Under the pieces are notes generated by a model. That model searched no databases and was not told the DNA's origin. It saw nothing but the letters and a program-made list of their open reading frames with translations. Both the position numbers and the translations under genes were made by a program. From contig JAUSCY010000078.1 in assembly GCA_030650995.1 (NCBI GenBank), positions 1 to 64,000 of the forward strand: DNA of 64,000 bases, given 5' to 3'. Source of the DNA: Sheuella sp. Lineage in GTDB: Bacteria > Pseudomonadota > Gammaproteobacteria > Burkholderiales > Burkholderiaceae_B. Positions 43,605 through 55,613 of the stretch are shown one piece after another (the stretch's first letter is position 1; each line of letters begins with the position of its first letter).

Positions 43605-44252
43605 ATGCCCTTAACTACTGCATCCGTCCTGACTACCTCGACTGCCGACGACCTATCTACGATAGAGGTCGCGCAAATGCTTGGTATGGCAGTCCGGTCT
43701 GTTCAGCTAATGGTTGACCGGGGTGAAATCCAGGCCTGGAAAACTTCTGGCGGTCATAGGCGTATTTCAAGACAATCTGTCGCGCAATGGCTTGCCTCGC
43801 GCCAGTCAACCCATGTCAACAGCGCACAGACACCCAGAGAGTCAACTTTCAGTCCAGACGGCACGGCTGATTACAAAATACTGCTCATCGAAGATTCCAC
43901 GCATTTTCAAAATCTGGTGAGCCTGCTCGTCCAGCAGCATTTCCCTGCAGCGAGTCTGCACTTGGCGCACGATGGCATTTCCGGACTCGCAAAATTCGGA
44001 CAACTTCAGCCAGATTGTCTATTGGTTGATATATTGCTCCCCGGCATTGATGGGGCCACACTGATCACGACCCTGAAATCGGATCCTTTGTTTGCAAACT
44101 GTCATCTGGTCATTGTCACCGGATTAAGTCCTGAACAGCTTGAGCCGTATGCGTTCGCCCTGCAGGGTCTGCCGATCATCCATAAAACAAGAATTGCTCT
44201 GGACCTGGTTCCTCAGCTGTCTCGAGCCATCACCCAGCAAGCTACCGCCTGA
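43605..44252 (+). CDS. Response regulator: N-terminal MerR/excisionase-type HTH plus receiver
   Basis: This 215-residue protein has the reverse of the usual order. Residues 17-68 form an excisionase/MerR-like DNA-binding domain (LSTIEVAQMLGMAVRSVQLM, then KTSGGHRRISRQSV). Residues 90-210 form a receiver with phospho-acceptor Asp142 (LLVDILLPGIDG), the acidic pair in LIEDS, and Lys194 in HKT, where HKP or KP is usual. It is the only evident DNA-binding output of this gene group. It begins about 94 bases from the divergent binding-protein gene and ends 5 bases before the receiver-Hpt gene. Confidence 0.88.
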   Translation: MPLTTASVLTTSTADDLSTIEVAQMLGMAVRSVQLMVDRGEIQAWKTSGGHRRISRQSVAQWLASRQSTHVNSAQTPRESTFSPDGTADYKILLIEDSTHFQNLVSLLVQQHFPAASLHLAHDGISGLAKFGQLQPDCLLVDILLPGIDGATLITTLKSDPLFANCHLVIVTGLSPEQLEPYAFALQGLPIIHKTRIALDLVPQLSRAITQQATA

Positions 44253-44257
44253 CGGTC

Positions 44258-44983
44258 ATGGCTGTTTTGTCACAACAAGTTTTATTGCTGGAAGACGATC
44301 CTTTAATGCAACGGTTTGTTTCTCTTGCGCTAGAGGACGAGCCGCTGGAACTGACTTGTTGCAGCAGTGTTTCCCAGGCCATGCAAGCCATTGAACAGCA
44401 TGCTTTTGACTGGATACTGACAGATTTGATGCTGCCTGGAGAGTCGGGTCTGCATTTCATAGAAAAAATTTCTTTAATGCCAGAGCTGCTTGGACCGGCA
44501 CGGATCGTGGCGCTCAGCGCAGGGATTGATCTCGTCATGCAGGACAGGCTCACTGAGCTCGGCGTTAAACGCCAACTGCTCAAGCCCGTTTCTGTAAAAG
44601 TACTGCAAGAGCTTTTGCGGTCAGGCTTGGAACACGCTGAGCCGCCAGACAGGACGCTCAGTACATGCTCAACAGTCATAGAAACTTACTTTGGCGGGCA
44701 GGCTGACTTATATGAAAAATTTTCGCAGCAGTCACGCCTGCAGTTTGCACAGGACATCTACGATGGTGAGCGCGCCGTTCAAGAAAAAAACAGTGCTGCA
44801 TTGCACAATAACGCCCATAGTTTGAAGTCAGTCCTTCTCCTGCTAGGAGAGGCGAACGCCCATCAGTGTGCTGAAACCCTTGAAAATCTGACAGGATCAG
44901 CTGATTTTTCCACGCAAGCAGCGCAGGAATGGCAAAAATTGAAAAATCACTTAATTGTTCTGGCTGTCGATCAACCACACTGA
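44258..44983 (+). CDS. Receiver-Hpt phosphotransfer protein
   Basis: This 241-residue protein joins a receiver domain (LLLEDDP, Asp56 in LTDLMLPG, Lys109 in LLKP) to a C-terminal histidine phosphotransfer domain with His187 in NNAHSLKSVLLLLG. This is exactly the middle module of a phosphorelay: His of a kinase to Asp56, then to His187, then to Asp142 of the HTH-receiver protein encoded 5 bases upstream. The sensor kinase at 40943 lacks both modules, which supports the pairing. The route is inferred from domain content. Confidence 0.88.
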   Translation: MAVLSQQVLLLEDDPLMQRFVSLALEDEPLELTCCSSVSQAMQAIEQHAFDWILTDLMLPGESGLHFIEKISLMPELLGPARIVALSAGIDLVMQDRLTELGVKRQLLKPVSVKVLQELLRSGLEHAEPPDRTLSTCSTVIETYFGGQADLYEKFSQQSRLQFAQDIYDGERAVQEKNSAALHNNAHSLKSVLLLLGEANAHQCAETLENLTGSADFSTQAAQEWQKLKNHLIVLAVDQPH

Positions 44984-45033
44984 CACGGCGAGAATGATGT
45001 GCAATCGGCCAAGAAGTCCTATACTTCGATGTC

Positions 45034-47087
<2,054 letters not shown>

Positions 47088-47096
47088 GCCCTAGTT

Positions 47097-47130
47097 CCTC
47101 CTGAACACTTATCGTGTTCGGGAGGGCTAT
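47097..47130 (+). terminator. Hairpin terminator after thiC
   Basis: A 12-base stem (47097-47108 with 47114-47125; one T-G pair) closes a TTATC loop. It starts 10 bases after the thiC stop and is followed by GCTATTTCTG, so the T tract is weak. It probably reduces read-through into the acyltransferase gene. Confidence 0.65.
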
Positions 47131-47145
47131 TTCTGTCTGGATCCC

Positions 47146-48246
47146 ATGCAAAAAACATCACGCCTTGCATTCATAGACGCCATGAAGGGCGTGGGTTGCA
47201 TCGCGATTGTCCTGCATCACCTTGCAATTTATGGACCGATGTCGGAAGTGGTTAGTCAAGTTGCACCCAACCTCATTGAAGGACTGATTCTCTACGCAAG
47301 ACTAGCCGTACAAATGTTTTTTGTGCTTGCTGGTTTTATGGTTGCCAGCCAGATGGCGCCAGAGGGTCACACGGTTTTCAGAGCACCCGCTTCATTAATC
47401 TGGAAACGCTACAAACGTCTTGTCACGCCATTTCTGTTTGCAGTGGCTTGCGCCACGCTCATCACAGCAATCGTGCGCCCCTGGTTCGTCCACGATTCAC
47501 TGTCTGACGCACCAAGCATCGCACAGTTACTTGCGCACGCATTCCTGATGCACGATCTTCTTGATCTGCAGGCCTTGTCAGCGGGCGTATGGTTTGTCGC
47601 GATCGATTTTCAATTGTTTGCGGCAACGGTGCTGATGACAGCGCTGATGCATCGCACATCAGAAAAATGGCGTGCGGCGTTTCCCATCCTGATTATTTTA
47701 CTTTCTGCAATTTCATTGTTTGCCATCAACCGTTACAGCGCCTACGAAAACTATGCGCCTTACTTTTTTGGTGCATATGGACTGGGCATGCTGTCGTACT
47801 GGTCAACGCGTCCCGCGCGGGCTGGCGTAGGACTGGCCGTCATCTGCGTACTCAGTGTGATGGCCCTGATACTGGAATTTCGTTCTTCTATTTCTGTCGC
47901 ATTCGCCACTGCGGTGCTGGTGAGCATTGCAAGCCAGACAGGCTGGCTTGCACGCTGGCCCAAACCGGGCTTACTGACCTGGCTCGGACATCGTTCCTAT
48001 TCGATCTTTTTGATTCACTATGGTGTCTGCATCGCGTTCAATGCAGTCTGGAGCAAATTATTTCCAACCGGTGTCGTGATCAATGCACTCGGCATGCTGG
48101 CTGCAGTGCTTGCCTCCGTCGGTGCGGGGGCACTCCTTTATCGCTATGTCGAAAGTCAGCAAGGCGTCATTGGGCGTAACAAAAAGACATCCTTGCTGCT
48201 TGCAGTGGTCATCGCAGCCCTTGTGATTGAAAGCATCACCTGGTAG
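47146..48246 (+). CDS. Acyltransferase family 3 (OafA/NodX-like) membrane protein
   Basis: This integral membrane O-acyltransferase of 366 residues has about ten helices. The family signatures are the opening RLAFIDAMKGVGCIAIVLHHL with its conserved His, VQMFFVLAGFMVASQM and the FLIHYGVC segment near the C terminus. Such enzymes acetylate or succinylate surface sugars such as LPS O-antigen or peptidoglycan. No glycan genes are adjacent, so the target is unknown. It converges on metH with 8 bases between stops. Confidence 0.9.
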   Translation: MQKTSRLAFIDAMKGVGCIAIVLHHLAIYGPMSEVVSQVAPNLIEGLILYARLAVQMFFVLAGFMVASQMAPEGHTVFRAPASLIWKRYKRLVTPFLFAVACATLITAIVRPWFVHDSLSDAPSIAQLLAHAFLMHDLLDLQALSAGVWFVAIDFQLFAATVLMTALMHRTSEKWRAAFPILIILLSAISLFAINRYSAYENYAPYFFGAYGLGMLSYWSTRPARAGVGLAVICVLSVMALILEFRSSISVAFATAVLVSIASQTGWLARWPKPGLLTWLGHRSYSIFLIHYGVCIAFNAVWSKLFPTGVVINALGMLAAVLASVGAGALLYRYVESQQGVIGRNKKTSLLLAVVIAALVIESITW

Positions 48247-48254
48247 GTGGCGGA

Positions 48255-51200
48255 CTAACCCAGACTAGGGGCCAGTGACCGCTTCACGTCCTCCATACTG
48301 CGTCCTGAGCGCGCGACATAATCCTGCACCTGATCTTCACCAATTGTGCCGACGTTGAAATAATGCGATTGCGGATGGCTGAAATAGAAACCAGACACAC
48401 TCGCTGCAGGATGCATCGCATAGCTTTCGGTTAAAAGCATACCGATATCAGAACCATCGAGCACCTCGAACATTTCTTTTTTGACTACGTGCTCGGGACA
48501 AGCAGGGTAACCAGGAGCAGGACGAATACCTTGATAACCTTCCTTGATCATTTCCTCGTTGGACAATGACTCATCCGGCACATAGCCCCACAAATCCGTA
48601 CGGACACGTGCGTGCAATGCCTCAGCAAAGGCTTCGGCCAGGCGGTCAGCCAGAGACTTGAACATGATTGACGAATAATCGTCATTTGCTTTCATAAACT
48701 CCTGCTCTTTTTTCTCTACCCCGAGACCAGCGGTCACAGCGAAGAGCCCGATGTAATCCATCACGCCAGAGGATTTAGGTGCGATGTAATCAGCCAGGCA
48801 CTTATTTTCAACACCTTCGCGCTTGACACCCTGCTGGCGTAAACCACGCCAGGTAAATAAAACTTTCTGACGCGTCTCGTCCTGATAAATTTCGATGTCA
48901 TCATCATTGACGGTATTGGCAGGATAGAACGCCATCACACCGTTCGCAGTGAGCCAGCGCCCATCCACGATACGTTTGAGCATGGCCTGACCATCAGCGA
49001 ATACTTTTTTAGCCTGCTCACCAACGACTTTGTCCTCGAGGATTGCGGGGTACTGACCAAACAAACTCCAGGTCTGAAAGAAAGGTGTCCAGTCAATGAA
49101 ACGTGCGAGTTCAGCCAGATCAAAGTTCTTGAACGTACGACGCCCAATAAATTTGGGACGTGGCGGTGTATAGTCTGACCAGTCAATCGCAGGCTTCGCT
49201 GCGCGGGCACTCGTGATTGAAATCAGCGGTGTCGCTTTACGACTGGCATGCCGGCGGCGTACTTCCTCGTATTCGACTGTGAGTTCTTCGAGATAGGTGT
49301 TAGCTGTCTCCGAGACCAGATTTTGCGCAACGCCTACAGAACGGCTGGCATCCGGCACATAAATGACAGGGCCTTCGTAATGCGGTGCAATTTTGACTGC
49401 GGTATGCACGCGGCTCGTAGTCGCACCACCAATCATGAGAGGTATTTTGCGGCTGCGGAAATATTCATCACGCTGCATCTCGCTTGCTACGTAAGCCATT
49501 TCTTCAAGGCTAGGCGTGATCAGTCCTGACAACCCCACAATATCAACGCCTTCAGCTTTGGCACGCGCAAGAATTTCTGCGCACGGCACCATCACACCCA
49601 TATTGATGACTTCAAAGTTATTGCACTGAAGCACCACTGTAACGATGTTTTTACCAATGTCGTGGACGTCGCCCTTGACCGTCGCAATCAGGATTTTTCC
49701 CTTCGCGCGCACATCACCACCCGCGGCAGCAATGTGTTTCTTTTCCTCTTCGATGAAAGGAACAAGATGACCGACCGCCTGCTTCATGACACGCGCAGAC
49801 TTCACAACCTGCGGCAGAAACATTTTGCCCTCGCCAAACAGATCACCGACGATATTCATACCATCCATCAAGGGACCCTCGATGACCTCAATCGGGCGAC
49901 CGCCCCGATCAGAGATCTTCTGACGAATCTCCTCAGTGTCTTCGATAATAAAATTCGTCAGGCCGTGAACCATCGCATGCGCGAGTCTTTTCTCAACCGG
50001 CTGCTGACGCCAGGCAAGGTCTTCCTCACGTTTGATACCACCGCCCTTGACACTATCGGCAAAGGCCACCAGTCGTTCGGTCGGCGTTCGTGTGTCACCA
50101 GCCTCTTTACGTCCAAGAGGCTGTGCACGATCCAGCACCACGTCCTCGACCAGGTCACGCAATACGGGATCAATCTCGGCATATACGCCCAGCTGTCCGG
50201 CATTGACGATGCCCATCGACATCCCTTCGCGAATCGCGTAATACAAAAATACCGTATGGATAGCCTCTCGCATCGGCTCATTACCACGAAACGAAAAGCT
50301 CACATTTGAGACACCACCTGAAATACGCGCATGGGGGAGGTGCTCACGAATCCACTTGGTAGATTCAATAAAGTCGACAGCGTAATGGTTGTGCTCATCA
50401 ATGCCTGTGGCGATCGCAAAGACGTTTGGATCAAAAATAATGTCTTCAGGAGGAAATCCGACCACCTCAACCAGCAATTTATAAGCACGCGAACAAATAA
50501 TCTGGCGGCGTTCATACGTATCGGCCTGACCTTTTTCATCAAAGGCCATGACAACCGCAGCAGCGCCATATTTACGGCATAGCTGTGCTTGTCGCAAGAA
50601 GGGCTCCTCGCCCTCTTTCAGCGAGATCGAATTGACGATCGGCTTACCCTGCACGCACTTCAGTCCCGCCTCAATCACGGACCATTTTGAACTGTCAATC
50701 ATGACAGGCACACGGGCGATATCCGGCTCAGAGGCGATCAGGTTCAGGAAGCGATGCATGCAGGCCAGCGAATCCAGCATGGCCTCATCCATGTTGATAT
50801 CGATAATCTGGGCACCGCTTTCAACCTGCTGTCGAGCCACCGCGACGGCCTCGTCATACTTCTCCTCGCGAATCAGACGTGCAAACATTTTGCTGCCGGT
50901 CACGTTGGTACGCTCACCGACATTAATGAACAAGGAGGCATCGTCAAAATTCAGTGCTTCAAGACCGGACAGACGTGTCTTGACTTCGATCTCGGGCACA
51001 ACACGAATCGGCAATGCGCATACTTTTTCTGCAATGGCACGCACATGATCCGGCGTAGTACCGCAACATCCTCCCGCCATATTCACGAGACGAGATTTGG
51101 CAAACTCTTCGAGCAATGCTGAAGTATCAGCAGGAGTTTCATCAAATCCCGTCTCGCTCATCGGATTAGGCAGACCCGCATTCGGATATACGCAAACATA

Positions 51201-52028
51201 GGTGTCACAGATTTTTGACAGCTCTGCTATGTACGGGCGCATCAGCGCCGCACCCAGTGCGCAATTCAGTCCAATCGTGATCGGACGCGCGTGGCGCACA
51301 GAATTCCAGAATGCCTCGACCGTCTGGCCTGACAAAATTCGTCCCGAAGCGTCCGTAACCGTCCCGGAAATCATGACGGGAAGACGTTCGCCGCGTATTT
51401 CAAAGACTTCTTCGACAGCGAAAATCGCTGCTTTTGCATTCAGCGTATCAAAAATGGTTTCGATCAGTACCAGATCAATACCGCCATCGAGTAGCCCGTT
51501 GAGTTGCTCAGCGTAGGCGATACGTAACTCATCAAAAGTGACGTTACGTGCACCCGGATCATTGACATCGGGAGAAATTGAAGCAGTTTTTGGCTGAGGG
51601 CCGAGTGCGCCAGCAACAAAACGCGGGCGCTCAGGCGTGCTGAACTTGTCGCAGGCTGCCCGGGCAATCTTTGCGGACTCAAGGTTGAGTTCATACGCGA
51701 GCTCAGGCAGGTCGTAGTCCCCTTGCGCAATGGTGGTTGCGCCAAAGGTGTTTGTCTCGATCACATCAGAGCCAGCCTCAAGGTATTGCTCATGAATCTC
51801 ACGGATAACATCAGGGCGGGTCAGTGTGAGCAACTCATTGTTGCCCTTGACGTCCTTACCGTGCCCGAGAAAACGCGGCCCACGAAAATCCGACTCTGAC
51901 AATTTATAGCGCTGGATCATCGTACCCATTGCGCCGTCCAGGATCATGATGCGCTTGCCCAGCGCGCGGGCGAATTCAGCACCGCGGGTGTAGCTTTCAA
52001 GGGGATAGGGCAACTTGGGATAGGACAT
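48255..52028 (-). CDS. metH: Cobalamin-dependent methionine synthase MetH
   Basis: MetH transfers a methyl group from methyltetrahydrofolate to homocysteine through methylcobalamin. The single 1257-residue chain holds all four modules: homocysteine domain (about 20-345, zinc Cys256, Cys321, Cys322 in MAGGCCGT), pterin domain (about 365-630), cobalamin domain (about 665-905, with the cobalt-ligating His789 in DVHDIG), and the AdoMet reactivation domain (about 930-1250). Many Burkholderiales split metH into two genes, and this one is intact. A BtuF-like B12-binding gene is divergent. The 227-base gap has no B12 riboswitch box that I can see. Confidence 0.97.
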   Translation of the reverse strand: MSYPKLPYPLESYTRGAEFARALGKRIMILDGAMGTMIQRYKLSESDFRGPRFLGHGKDVKGNNELLTLTRPDVIREIHEQYLEAGSDVIETNTFGATTIAQGDYDLPELAYELNLESAKIARAACDKFSTPERPRFVAGALGPQPKTASISPDVNDPGARNVTFDELRIAYAEQLNGLLDGGIDLVLIETIFDTLNAKAAIFAVEEVFEIRGERLPVMISGTVTDASGRILSGQTVEAFWNSVRHARPITIGLNCALGAALMRPYIAELSKICDTYVCVYPNAGLPNPMSETGFDETPADTSALLEEFAKSRLVNMAGGCCGTTPDHVRAIAEKVCALPIRVVPEIEVKTRLSGLEALNFDDASLFINVGERTNVTGSKMFARLIREEKYDEAVAVARQQVESGAQIIDINMDEAMLDSLACMHRFLNLIASEPDIARVPVMIDSSKWSVIEAGLKCVQGKPIVNSISLKEGEEPFLRQAQLCRKYGAAAVVMAFDEKGQADTYERRQIICSRAYKLLVEVVGFPPEDIIFDPNVFAIATGIDEHNHYAVDFIESTKWIREHLPHARISGGVSNVSFSFRGNEPMREAIHTVFLYYAIREGMSMGIVNAGQLGVYAEIDPVLRDLVEDVVLDRAQPLGRKEAGDTRTPTERLVAFADSVKGGGIKREEDLAWRQQPVEKRLAHAMVHGLTNFIIEDTEEIRQKISDRGGRPIEVIEGPLMDGMNIVGDLFGEGKMFLPQVVKSARVMKQAVGHLVPFIEEEKKHIAAAGGDVRAKGKILIATVKGDVHDIGKNIVTVVLQCNNFEVINMGVMVPCAEILARAKAEGVDIVGLSGLITPSLEEMAYVASEMQRDEYFRSRKIPLMIGGATTSRVHTAVKIAPHYEGPVIYVPDASRSVGVAQNLVSETANTYLEELTVEYEEVRRRHASRKATPLISITSARAAKPAIDWSDYTPPRPKFIGRRTFKNFDLAELARFIDWTPFFQTWSLFGQYPAILEDKVVGEQAKKVFADGQAMLKRIVDGRWLTANGVMAFYPANTVNDDDIEIYQDETRQKVLFTWRGLRQQGVKREGVENKCLADYIAPKSSGVMDYIGLFAVTAGLGVEKKEQEFMKANDDYSSIMFKSLADRLAEAFAEALHARVRTDLWGYVPDESLSNEEMIKEGYQGIRPAPGYPACPEHVVKKEMFEVLDGSDIGMLLTESYAMHPAASVSGFYFSHPQSHYFNVGTIGEDQVQDYVARSGRSMEDVKRSLAPSLG

Positions 52029-52056
52029 AGTGAGGACCGACCAGAAATAAAGGGCG

Positions 52057-52077
52057 AAGACCTGAGGAAATGGTCTT
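52057..52077 (-). other. Hairpin in the metH leader
   Basis: A 6-base stem, AAGACC and GGTCTT, around a 9-base loop lies 29-49 bases before the metH start. Its role is unknown; it does not match a SAM, SAH or cobalamin riboswitch core by eye. Confidence 0.3.
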
Positions 52078-52255
52078 GAGCCAACCCGTCATCGTACCAA
52101 AAACACACCTTCTTTAGAGGATAATCCACTTATGTTGGGCGAGACCTACACTTTGGTCATGCCCAAGCCCATCCGATGACCGATAGTGTTTGTCAACGTT
52201 GCTCTGCGGATGTAGCATCAGAAACCCACTATTCGGGTGTCTTTGAAGCGATCTC

Positions 52256-53167
52256 ATGCCTGCATTTTTGCGTCAGTGCTTTATCCCCCTGTGCTTTTGG
52301 GCAGTCAGCCTGTGTGTTGTTGGTGGGCCCGCCCGCGCGCAAGGAATAGAGCTGATCGATGACAGCGGCCGTGCCGTGGTTCTCAAAGCACCTGCACAAC
52401 GCGTGGTGACCTTATCTTCGCAGGTCACAGAAATCGCCTTTGCAGCAGGTGCAGGCAATAAAATCGTAGCCACGGTCAACTCCAGCGACTTCCCCGCCGA
52501 GGCACTTAAACTGCCCCGTATTGGTGAAAGCTTGCAGCCTGATTACAACAAGATCGCCTCCTATCGGCCCGACCTGATCATTAGTCAGCTCTCCACACAA
52601 GTCGATCCGCTTGAAGAGCTTAACGTCCCTTTGTTTATCAGTGCGCCCGAATCCCTTGCTGAAATCGCTGACTCAGTCGAAACCTTTGGCGCATTGTTAG
52701 GCACCTCCAATATCGCAAGACCCCGCGCGGACTTATTACGTCAGACGATTGACATGCTGATCCACACCAACGCCAGTCGCAGCGCGCAACAACGGCCTGT
52801 CAGAGTATTCATTCAGGCGGGACCCGAGCCAGACCTTACCCTGAGCGGTGATCACTTATTGTCTGATGTCATTGATCTCTGTGGCGGACTCAACGTATTT
52901 GCGCAGGAATACTCTCTGACCCCTAAAATCAGTCCTTCAGAGGTTATTGCGGCCAAACCGGACATCGTCCTGGTCGGCCGGTCTGGCGCTGGCTCAGCAC
53001 CCGTAGCTGACCCGCAAGCTCTGGCATACTGGAAGTCTGTCGGATTGCCCGCCGCACGCAACGGACAAGTATTCATGATGGAAGCCGATGTGCTCTTTCG
53101 TCCCGGCCCGCGTCTGATCGAGGCCGCAGGGTCGCTCTGTGCGGCAATCGATCGCGCACATCAATAA
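52256..53167 (+). CDS. btuF: Cobalamin ABC transporter binding protein (BtuF-like)
   Basis: This is a periplasmic vitamin B12 or siderophore-type binding protein of 303 residues with a signal peptide (FIPLCFWAVSLCVVGGPARAQG). The helical-backbone binding fold is recognisable from IELIDDSGRAVVLKAPAQRVVTL, IGESLQPDYNKIASYRPDLII, and KISPSEVIAAKPDIVLVGRSG. The BtuF assignment is favoured by the divergent cobalamin-dependent metH and by the PRIGESLQPDYNKIASYRPDLI pattern. BtuC and BtuD are not adjacent. A heme or siderophore ligand cannot be excluded. Confidence 0.8.
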   Translation: MPAFLRQCFIPLCFWAVSLCVVGGPARAQGIELIDDSGRAVVLKAPAQRVVTLSSQVTEIAFAAGAGNKIVATVNSSDFPAEALKLPRIGESLQPDYNKIASYRPDLIISQLSTQVDPLEELNVPLFISAPESLAEIADSVETFGALLGTSNIARPRADLLRQTIDMLIHTNASRSAQQRPVRVFIQAGPEPDLTLSGDHLLSDVIDLCGGLNVFAQEYSLTPKISPSEVIAAKPDIVLVGRSGAGSAPVADPQALAYWKSVGLPAARNGQVFMMEADVLFRPGPRLIEAAGSLCAAIDRAHQ

Positions 53168-53224
53168 TTAAATTGTGTGCCTGCGTGACAACAATCTGGC
53201 GACACAAAGATTTCTCAAGGTTTA

Positions 53225-54034
53225 ATGAACATGACACAGCTCGACCCCCTGACTATCGCAGGTAAAACCTACCATTCCAGATTACTGGTCGGTACTGGTA
53301 AGTATGCCGACTTTAAACAAACGCGCGAAGCGATCGATCAGAGTGGCGCGCAGATCATCACCGTGGCTATCCGTCGCACGAATATCGGTCAAAACGCCAA
53401 TGAACCCAGCCTGCTTGAGTATTTACCCCCTTCGCAGTTCACCTATCTTCCAAATACAGCAGGCTGCTACAGCGCTGACGATGCTGTGCGCACGCTACGC
53501 CTGGCCCGCGAGTTGCTCGATGGCCACCAGCTTGTCAAACTCGAAGTACTTGGCGATCCGCACACCCTGTTTCCAAACATGCCTGAAACACTGGTTGCAG
53601 CTAAAACCTTAGTCGCTGAGGGCTTTGAAGTGATGGTGTACTGCACCGACGACCCGATCCAGTGCCGTATGCTTGAGGATATCGGTTGCGTAGCGGTCAT
53701 GCCCCTGGCCTCGCTGATCGGTTCAGGTATGGGTATTCTGAACCCCTGGAATCTGCGACTTATTATCGACCAGTCCCGCGTCCCCGTATTGGTCGATGCA
53801 GGCGTTGGTACAGCCTCAGATGCCGCCATTGCCATGGAGCTTGGCTGTGATGGCGTGTTAATGAATACGGCAATTGCCGGCGCTCAAAAACCTGTACTGA
53901 TGGCCAGCGCCATGAAAAAAGCCGTACAAGCCGGTCGCGAAGCATTTCTGGCAGGGCGTGTTCCGCGCAAGACCTATCAGGCCGCGCCCAGCTCACCGAC
54001 CACAGGCATGATCGCGCCCTCGGCTGCGAAATAA
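53225..54034 (+). CDS. thiG: Thiazole synthase ThiG
   Basis: ThiG forms the thiazole ring of thiamin from deoxyxylulose phosphate, a glycine imine and ThiS-thiocarboxylate. The TIM barrel shows [19 protein letters not shown], the Schiff-base Lys region [31 protein letters not shown] and [20 protein letters not shown]. Length is 269 residues. Its usual neighbours thiS and thiO are absent here; the flanking genes are btuF and thiD. No TPP riboswitch is visible in the 57-base gap before it. Confidence 0.96.
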   Translation: MNMTQLDPLTIAGKTYHSRLLVGTGKYADFKQTREAIDQSGAQIITVAIRRTNIGQNANEPSLLEYLPPSQFTYLPNTAGCYSADDAVRTLRLARELLDGHQLVKLEVLGDPHTLFPNMPETLVAAKTLVAEGFEVMVYCTDDPIQCRMLEDIGCVAVMPLASLIGSGMGILNPWNLRLIIDQSRVPVLVDAGVGTASDAAIAMELGCDGVLMNTAIAGAQKPVLMASAMKKAVQAGREAFLAGRVPRKTYQAAPSSPTTGMIAPSAAK

Positions 54035-54055
54035 TCTTCACCTTACAAGGCAGGC

Positions 54056-54892
54056 ATGTCCCAAACCGCACCGAACACCCTCACAATCGCTGGTATGGAT
54101 CCTTCCGGGGGAGCAGGGATTCTCGCTGACGTTAAAACCATGAGTGCCCTTGGCAGCTATGCCTGCGCCGTAGTGGCCGCATTGACCGCACAAAACACGC
54201 AGACTGTATCGGACATCTCTCCGGTTAATCCACAATTCGTACGCCAGCAAATTGATACGCTATTTGCAGATGTCGAAATTCATGCAGTCAAAATAGGCAT
54301 GCTGGGTCAGGCTGGCGTAATCGAGACCGTTGCGGACCGGCTCGCACATTTCCTGCCCAAACACGTGGTGCTCGATCCAGTGATGGTCTCAAAAAGCGGA
54401 AACCTGCTGCTTGAGCAAAAAGCCATCGGAGTATTACGTGAGCAACTCCTCCCACAAGCAACCATCCTGACACCCAATCTGCCTGAAGCGGGTGTGCTCC
54501 TCGAGCAGCGCCCTGTCGAGCGCGTGCGTGAAATGCGCAGTGTGGCCGAGCGTCTGCGCAATCTGATGTCTTATTCGGGACATCGTTGGGTTTTCCTCAA
54601 GGGTGGGCACTTACCTGGAAATGAAACCATCGATTTTTTACACGATGGAGACAAGATGATCGAATTACCGGGGCACCGGATTCCGACAAAAAACACACAC
54701 GGTACGGGCTGCACGCTGTCTGCCGCTCTCGCCGCACTGCTGCCACAAACAGAAAGTGTTCCTGAAGCGGCAAAAAACGCAAAAGAATACTTGATCCAGG
54801 CAATTTTGCATGCAGATGAGCTTAAAGTTGGCCAGGGTCACGGCCCCGTTCACCACTTCTACAAGTGGTGGGCACAAACGCCCGTACAATAA
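54056..54892 (+). CDS. thiD: Hydroxymethylpyrimidine/phosphomethylpyrimidine kinase
   Basis: ThiD phosphorylates HMP and HMP-phosphate to HMP-diphosphate for thiamin synthesis. This ribokinase-fold protein of 278 residues shows TIAGMDPSGGAGILADVKTM, VKIGMLG, LDPVMVSKSGNLLL, TPNLPEAGVLL and the catalytic NTHGTGCTLSAALAA anion-hole motif. It follows thiG by 21 bases, so the two are likely co-transcribed, and both depend on the pyrimidine made by ThiC, encoded 6 kb upstream. Confidence 0.95.
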   Translation: MSQTAPNTLTIAGMDPSGGAGILADVKTMSALGSYACAVVAALTAQNTQTVSDISPVNPQFVRQQIDTLFADVEIHAVKIGMLGQAGVIETVADRLAHFLPKHVVLDPVMVSKSGNLLLEQKAIGVLREQLLPQATILTPNLPEAGVLLEQRPVERVREMRSVAERLRNLMSYSGHRWVFLKGGHLPGNETIDFLHDGDKMIELPGHRIPTKNTHGTGCTLSAALAALLPQTESVPEAAKNAKEYLIQAILHADELKVGQGHGPVHHFYKWWAQTPVQ

Positions 54893-54921
54893 GGGTTTAC
54901 GTCAATAATTTTGATCGAGCC

Positions 54922-55602
54922 ATGAACGCATCAAACTTGCCAAACATCGAGATCGCCCGCTTCAACATGGTGGAACAACAAATCCGCCCCTGGGATGTCT
55001 CAGACGAAAACGTACTGAATGCGCTTTTTAAAGTACGTCGTGAATGCTTTGTGCCTGTGGCATATCGTGCCATGGCGTTTTCTGACCTTGAAATACCTCT
55101 GATACTCCAGACGACTGATACCCATCAGGTCATGCTCTGTCCAAAAATGGAAGCCCGTCTTGCACAATTGCTGGCTTTGAAAGCGGACGATTGTGTGCTC
55201 GAGGTCGGGACAGGTTCCGGTTATCAGGCGGCCTTGCTCAGCGAGCTCGCCCGCGACATTACCTCCATCGAGATTGATCCACGCTTAGTCGCCTTTGCAC
55301 AGAACAACCTCGAGCAGGCGCAAATCAAAAACGTTAAAGTTGAAACGGGTGATGGCAGCAATGGCTGGGGTACCACGGAATATGACGCGATTCTGGTGAC
55401 GGGTTCACTGCCAAGCATTCCTGACGCGCTGAAATATCAGTTACGTGTTGGTGGCCGTATGGTGGTAGTGGTGGGTCAGGCGCCTGCAATGACTGTATTC
55501 CGTATTACACGAACCACTGCAGCCAGCTTTGAGACGACGTCACTGTTTGAAACTGTGATCAAACCACTCACAGGCCCTGTCGTATCGCATTTCAAATTTT
55601 AA
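54922..55602 (+). CDS. Protein-L-isoaspartate O-methyltransferase-like protein
   Basis: This SAM-dependent methyltransferase of the PCMT family repairs isoaspartyl residues in its characterised members. The 226-residue chain has NMVEQQIRPWDVSDENVL, the SAM loop VLEVGTGSGYQAALLSEL, and IEIDPRLVAFAQNNL. The ATG at 54922 is chosen because MNASNLPNIEIARFNMVEQQ is the usual family opening; the frame stays open upstream into thiD. In many betaproteobacteria this paralogue precedes a TolC gene, but here it converges on rfaE2. Confidence 0.87.
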   Translation: MNASNLPNIEIARFNMVEQQIRPWDVSDENVLNALFKVRRECFVPVAYRAMAFSDLEIPLILQTTDTHQVMLCPKMEARLAQLLALKADDCVLEVGTGSGYQAALLSELARDITSIEIDPRLVAFAQNNLEQAQIKNVKVETGDGSNGWGTTEYDAILVTGSLPSIPDALKYQLRVGGRMVVVVGQAPAMTVFRITRTTAASFETTSLFETVIKPLTGPVVSHFKF

Positions 55603-55613
55603 TTGCAGTCCCC

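Noticed and set aside
49662..50309. 215-codon plus-strand frame inside metH
   Set aside because: metH is intact across the region with its pterin and cobalamin domains; the antisense frame is a shadow.
52029..52255. Possible cobalamin riboswitch between metH and btuF
   Set aside because: Both flanking genes concern B12, so I searched both strands for the B12 box (AGCCACTG-like core) and found none; only a small hairpin is present.
52176..52352. Small Cys-containing frame (start MTDSVCQRCSAD) overlapping the btuF start
   Set aside because: It begins with a suggestive C-x2-C, but it runs into btuF in another frame and has no clear ribosome-binding site or known relative.
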